Shown here: positions 22,602 to 26,000 of the stretch, piece by piece
Layout of the letters: the number at the start of each line of letters is the position of its first letter
How positions within the stretch are numbered: position 1 is the first letter of the stretch
Assembly (NCBI GenBank): GCA_021809365.1
Contig: JAKBAC010000031.1
Location: 1 to 26,000 of the forward strand
From: Planctomycetota bacterium
GTDB taxonomy: Bacteria; Planctomycetota; Phycisphaerae; WQYP01
Length of the DNA stretch: 26,000 nt
Direction of reading: 5' to 3'
The notes under the pieces: generated by a model
What the model was told of the DNA's origin: nothing
Seen by the model: only the letters and a program-made list of their open reading frames with translations
The model's database searches: none
Program-made: the position numbers and the translations under genes

Positions 22602-25112
22602 TCAGGCCGCCGTGCGGACTTCTGACTCTCCCCGCCACGCTTTCTGATCGGAGGACGGCGTGGAGCGTGGCTGGTACCGGTTGGCCAGGAGGGCTTCGAC
22701 AATCGCAAGGATCATCACCAGCGCCAGAACTCCCGGCATCAGAGAACTGCCCTGACTGGTTTTCGCCAGCTCATGCAATAACTGATCCGCGGTGGCGGCT
22801 ACAAATACCACCTCTCCTTTGGGTGCCTCCTTTGCCAGGATATGCGCGCTGGTGGGGTGCAGATCCGCTTCAGCCGATGGAACATTAACGGCCAACGCGC
22901 CGGTATATTTTCCATTAAAACTCCGCCAGGTATAAATGCCGGCGTCTTGCGCGCCGCTGAACCGCCACACCCACCGGCCCACAGCATCCCGTGATGCCCG
23001 GACGTTCACGGGGTTCCTCGCACCCGGCGCGGTGATATTGACCGACAGTCCAGGATCGTCAACGGGCAGGGGAATCTTGATGGACTGTCCCGGAGTATAG
23101 GAAGCAGGCCCGGCGCTGGACACCGCATTTCCCAACGCAATGCGAACCATGACCGGCAGAAAAGCATTGGTGGCGGCCATGTTGGTCCAGCCACCGCCGG
23201 GTGATGTTAGAAATGTATATACATGTCCATGCCCAAGTGAGTGCCGCACCAGCAGCAACGCATTGTCATGCAGGCGGGCCAGTGCCGTACCGATTACCGG
23301 GGCATTGTCCGGTAAACTCCACCGGCCCACCGCCACAATGCGCTCGAACGGCTGCTGGGTTTGGAACAGGCCCGCAAACAGCGAACTTTTCATATCCACC
23401 CAGCTCACCGCTTCCCCCGCCCGGCTGCTGATCGGGCCAGATATTTCTCCCGGCAATAATTGCAGGCTTCCCGCCGCAACCGAATTATAAACCTGCGGAT
23501 CAACCGCCGGCCCCAGCATCCAGCATAGTCGTCCACCGCCAACCACAAACCGTTGCAATTTTTGCGCCATAGCCACATTTATTCGGGGCACATCACATAC
23601 AAACACCGCGCCATAGCGGGAAAGATTGACCGACGGAAGACTCTCATACGGCACATATTCGGGATCAACACTCCAAAGCCGCGGTTTTCCATTGGCCAGG
23701 GTGGTGGTGGAAAAGGGTGCCAGCGCGGTATTAACATAAAATGCGGTTGACGGGTTGGTAAGTTGCGGCTGGTTGCCAACCACCAGAGCGCGAATGCTCT
23801 TTTTTACCTTCATAATCAGACTGCGCCGATCGCCCCAGGGCATCGCGCCGCCGCTGTCCACGTCCGTAAGCGTAAAGCGGTGCAAACCGGGGGTGACAAG
23901 CGCGTAGGACACGCTGACATGTGCGCGGCTGGAAGCGGTGCCGACAGGGCCGAGGGTGGCCCGGACCGGCGCACCCGTTGCCGCGTGGCCATCAACATTC
24001 AGGACAAATCGGGGGGCAACCGCGGTGGCACCATTGTTAATAACCGTTGCTCGCAAGCGGATGGTGGACCCCACCACCGCCGCGCCGTGCCGGATGGCCC
24101 ATGCGGCAATCGCGACATCATCCGGTGTGCCCGCCGCCTGCGGCATCAGCACAAGTTGAATTCCGGGAGCGCTTTTAAGAGCCGTGAACATACTTGTATC
24201 GGATGCCGCCGGGCCGCAAAAATCCGAAATGATAATCAGCATGCGATTCGGACGAATGGAATTTTTCAGCAAAGCCACGGCCCGGGTAATCAACTCGCGC
24301 ATGGGCACCGCCCGGCCAACACTTTTTATTCCGGCCAGGCGCGCAATTTGCGCCACGCGGTCGGCACCCAGATGATCGGGAACCGGACTGTTGCCGGGGT
24401 TGGTCAGCAGCACGGCCATGCGGGCGGGAGCCAGGCCCGGGCCCAGCAGCGTGGTTGCCTGGTCGATGGCGGTTTGCATGCGGGTTTGCGAGCCATCGTG
24501 AACAAGCATGGATTGTGAATTATCGAGGATAATGACACATGCGGTGGATTGGCCGTTAAAGTGCGTCCCAAAATTGGGAAACAGCGTGTCGGTTCCCAGG
24601 CCAAACAAAGCGGCCCCCGTCGCGGCCAAACCCATGAGCATCCATAGAGCGGGCCAGACGATTCCCGGGCGGCGATTTGGCTGTCGGTCGCCGGGATGCC
24701 CGGGCGGCATCACCGCCGCTTCCGGCGTTGTGGCCGCAATGGATTTGCGTTGATCCAGTGTGTTACTTATCACCACGCTCATCAACGCCAGCAACGTCAT
24801 GCCCACCAGCAGCAAGAGCAACATTCCATACGCCGCGAATGGTGAGCCGCCGTGCACCAGAGGTCCGGCGACAGCCATGGCGATCATGGCAAACACCGCC
24901 ATCCGCAACAACAGCAGCAAAAACTGCCGGATGTGCCGTTTGCGCGAAGTCTTATGTGCGGTAATACGGAGAAATCGCAGAGTTGGAAACCGCACCACCG
25001 GAGCGCGCACCCGATTGAGCAGATGCAGCAACACGGGTATGCCCGTCGCCAGCAGGCCCAGCAGCATGACGGGATCCGAGAAATTTAAGGCAGCCAGCGG
25101 CAGTTCGTTCAT
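22602..25112 (-). CDS. BatA-type membrane protein with von Willebrand domain
   Basis: This is an 836-residue protein. The ATG at 25112 is chosen because GAAAGG lies 6 nt upstream and the BatA domain starts just after; an in-frame TTG at 25136 is the alternative. Residues 1 to about 80 form the BatA N-terminal double-membrane domain (LNFSDPVMLLGLLATGIPVLLHLLNR, with PTLRFLR), followed by two further hydrophobic segments near 95-115 and 155-175. A von Willebrand A domain follows with ILDNSQSM (DxSxS metal site). Later regions look beta-rich, with GHGHVYTFLTSPGGGW, and a last membrane segment LMPGVLALVMILAIVEALL lies near the C-terminus. Related proteins sit in MoxR/DUF58/BatA loci linked to envelope stress or complex assembly. 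It starts about 30 bp after the DUF58 stop. Confidence 0.88.
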   Translation of the reverse strand: MNELPLAALNFSDPVMLLGLLATGIPVLLHLLNRVRAPVVRFPTLRFLRITAHKTSRKRHIRQFLLLLLRMAVFAMIAMAVAGPLVHGGSPFAAYGMLLLLLVGMTLLALMSVVISNTLDQRKSIAATTPEAAVMPPGHPGDRQPNRRPGIVWPALWMLMGLAATGAALFGLGTDTLFPNFGTHFNGQSTACVIILDNSQSMLVHDGSQTRMQTAIDQATTLLGPGLAPARMAVLLTNPGNSPVPDHLGADRVAQIARLAGIKSVGRAVPMRELITRAVALLKNSIRPNRMLIIISDFCGPAASDTSMFTALKSAPGIQLVLMPQAAGTPDDVAIAAWAIRHGAAVVGSTIRLRATVINNGATAVAPRFVLNVDGHAATGAPVRATLGPVGTASSRAHVSVSYALVTPGLHRFTLTDVDSGGAMPWGDRRSLIMKVKKSIRALVVGNQPQLTNPSTAFYVNTALAPFSTTTLANGKPRLWSVDPEYVPYESLPSVNLSRYGAVFVCDVPRINVAMAQKLQRFVVGGGRLCWMLGPAVDPQVYNSVAAGSLQLLPGEISGPISSRAGEAVSWVDMKSSLFAGLFQTQQPFERIVAVGRWSLPDNAPVIGTALARLHDNALLLVRHSLGHGHVYTFLTSPGGGWTNMAATNAFLPVMVRIALGNAVSSAGPASYTPGQSIKIPLPVDDPGLSVNITAPGARNPVNVRASRDAVGRWVWRFSGAQDAGIYTWRSFNGKYTGALAVNVPSAEADLHPTSAHILAKEAPKGEVVFVAATADQLLHELAKTSQGSSLMPGVLALVMILAIVEALLANRYQPRSTPSSDQKAWRGESEVRTAA

Positions 25113-25142
25113 GCCCAACCTTTCCATCGCGTTCAAGCCGCA

Positions 25143-26000
25143 TCAGCGCTGCGATGTGCGGCGCAACAATTCACGGATTTGCACATCCCACGGCACATCC
25201 GTATAGGCGGTCAGATAGTCAATCCGGGATTGACCGCACCGCTTTTTGATCAAGTCCAGATACGCCTGAACTTCCCGTTGATAATCATCGCGAATCAGTT
25301 TCGGGTCAATCTGCAGACGCGAATGATCCTCCATGTCTTCAAATGTAATCGGGCGGCTGTACGCCAATTCCATCTCCGCGCGATCCAATACGTGCATCAG
25401 CACGATCTGATGGCGGGCATGCCGCAGATGTTCCAGAGAGCTGGTGATTTTATCCGGATCATCAAAAAGATCACTGATGACAATGACCAGACCGCGGCGG
25501 GGAATCTTATTGGCCAGCAGATGCAACGTGCCGGAGATATCCGTTTCGCGTCCGGGCGAGAGTTTTTCCAACCCCACAAAAATCTGATCGAGATGCGACG
25601 GTCCGTTGCCCTGTGGAATTTCCAGGCGGATGGCATTGTCAAAGGCAATCAGCCCCACCATATCCTGCTGATTGGACAGCATGAACGCCAGCGATGCCGC
25701 GAGAACGGCGGCATATTGAAACTTGGTGACAGGTTCCGATGTTTTACCCCGCATATCCGTTGTCGCCGCCGATCCGAAATCCATGGATCCCGACGCGTCC
25801 AGACAAATCGTCGCCCGCAGATTCGTCTCCTGTTCATATTGCTTGATATAGTATCGATCCGTCTTGGCCAGAACCGTCCAATCCAGATGTTTGATCTCAT
25901 CGCCCGGCACATATTCCCGATGCTCGGCAAATTCAATGGAAAATCCCTTGTGCGGGCTTTTGTGCATACCCGCATATACGCCCTCAACCACAGATCGGAA
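25143..26000 (-). CDS. DUF58 protein (5' end outside window)
   Basis: The visible 285 residues run from the window edge to a TGA at 25143-25145; an in-frame GTG at 25991 is probably internal, as DUF58 proteins usually have some 20-25 more residues before VVEGVYAGMHKS. The signature is clear: GFSIEFAEHREYVPGDEIKH as the DUF58 core, LDWTVLAKTDRYYIKQYE, then CLDASGSMDFG as a von Willebrand-like metal site and VIVISDLFDD. DUF58 proteins partner with MoxR AAA ATPases and BatA-type proteins. The BatA-type gene follows closely, supporting one operon. The protein appears soluble and cytoplasmic. A MoxR gene is expected upstream, beyond position 26000. Confidence 0.92.
   Translation of the reverse strand, partial: FRSVVEGVYAGMHKSPHKGFSIEFAEHREYVPGDEIKHLDWTVLAKTDRYYIKQYEQETNLRATICLDASGSMDFGSAATTDMRGKTSEPVTKFQYAAVLAASLAFMLSNQQDMVGLIAFDNAIRLEIPQGNGPSHLDQIFVGLEKLSPGRETDISGTLHLLANKIPRRGLVIVISDLFDDPDKITSSLEHLRHARHQIVLMHVLDRAEMELAYSRPITFEDMEDHSRLQIDPKLIRDDYQREVQAYLDLIKKRCGQSRIDYLTAYTDVPWDVQIRELLRRTSQR

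Overview
The window looks like part of a Planctomycetota chromosome, possibly class Phycisphaerae. The evidence is a set of gene families typical of that phylum: a DUF58 protein next to a BatA-type von Willebrand protein, a DUF4175-like membrane protein with a very long Gln/Gly-rich tail, a secreted prenyltransferase/squalene-cyclase-repeat protein, large secreted proteins of unknown function, and IS66 transposase remnants of a type I associate with planctomycetes. This assignment is inference from gene content; no rRNA or other phylogenetic marker is present.

Region 1 (1-4450) is accessory DNA. It holds the 3' end of an unknown gene, two small unknown or DUF4282 membrane proteins, and an Mrr-type restriction endonuclease. 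Two 584-bp copies (493-1076 and 3185-3768) and one shortened copy (from 1706) of an IS66-derived element lie between them. The elements start with GTAAC, end in a related inverted sequence, and carry only a transposase zinc-ribbon stub. Shorter repeat modules sit at their edges.

Region 2 (4455-10716) is core-like: class II fructose-bisphosphate aldolase (minus), a 908-residue secreted protein resembling DUF5695 (plus), tyrosyl-tRNA synthetase and a CPBP/CAAX-type membrane protease (both minus).

Region 3 (10717-16021) holds two secreted alanine/methionine-rich proteins of unknown function in a minus-strand operon with a near-consensus promoter. Divergent from it are a tRNA-Leu(CAA) gene and an aldose 1-epimerase. 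A second dispersed repeat family has one copy at 10832-10995, which supplies the stop codon of the first secreted protein, and more copies at 22184-22480.

Region 4 (16177-26000) is an envelope-type locus. DUF4175-like and cyclase-repeat genes form a plus-strand operon. A minus-strand BatA-type gene and a DUF58 gene, the latter cut by the window end, point towards it. Between them are a SAM methyltransferase and a VapBC toxin-antitoxin pair with a palindromic putative operator. In known MoxR/DUF58/BatA loci a MoxR ATPase gene usually precedes DUF58, so one is predicted just past position 26000.

The most unusual material is the pair of equal-length IS66-derived elements, the mosaic of short repeats that supply stop codons to neighbouring genes, and the two-part envelope locus with its 15-bp tandem-repeat Gln/Gly tail.
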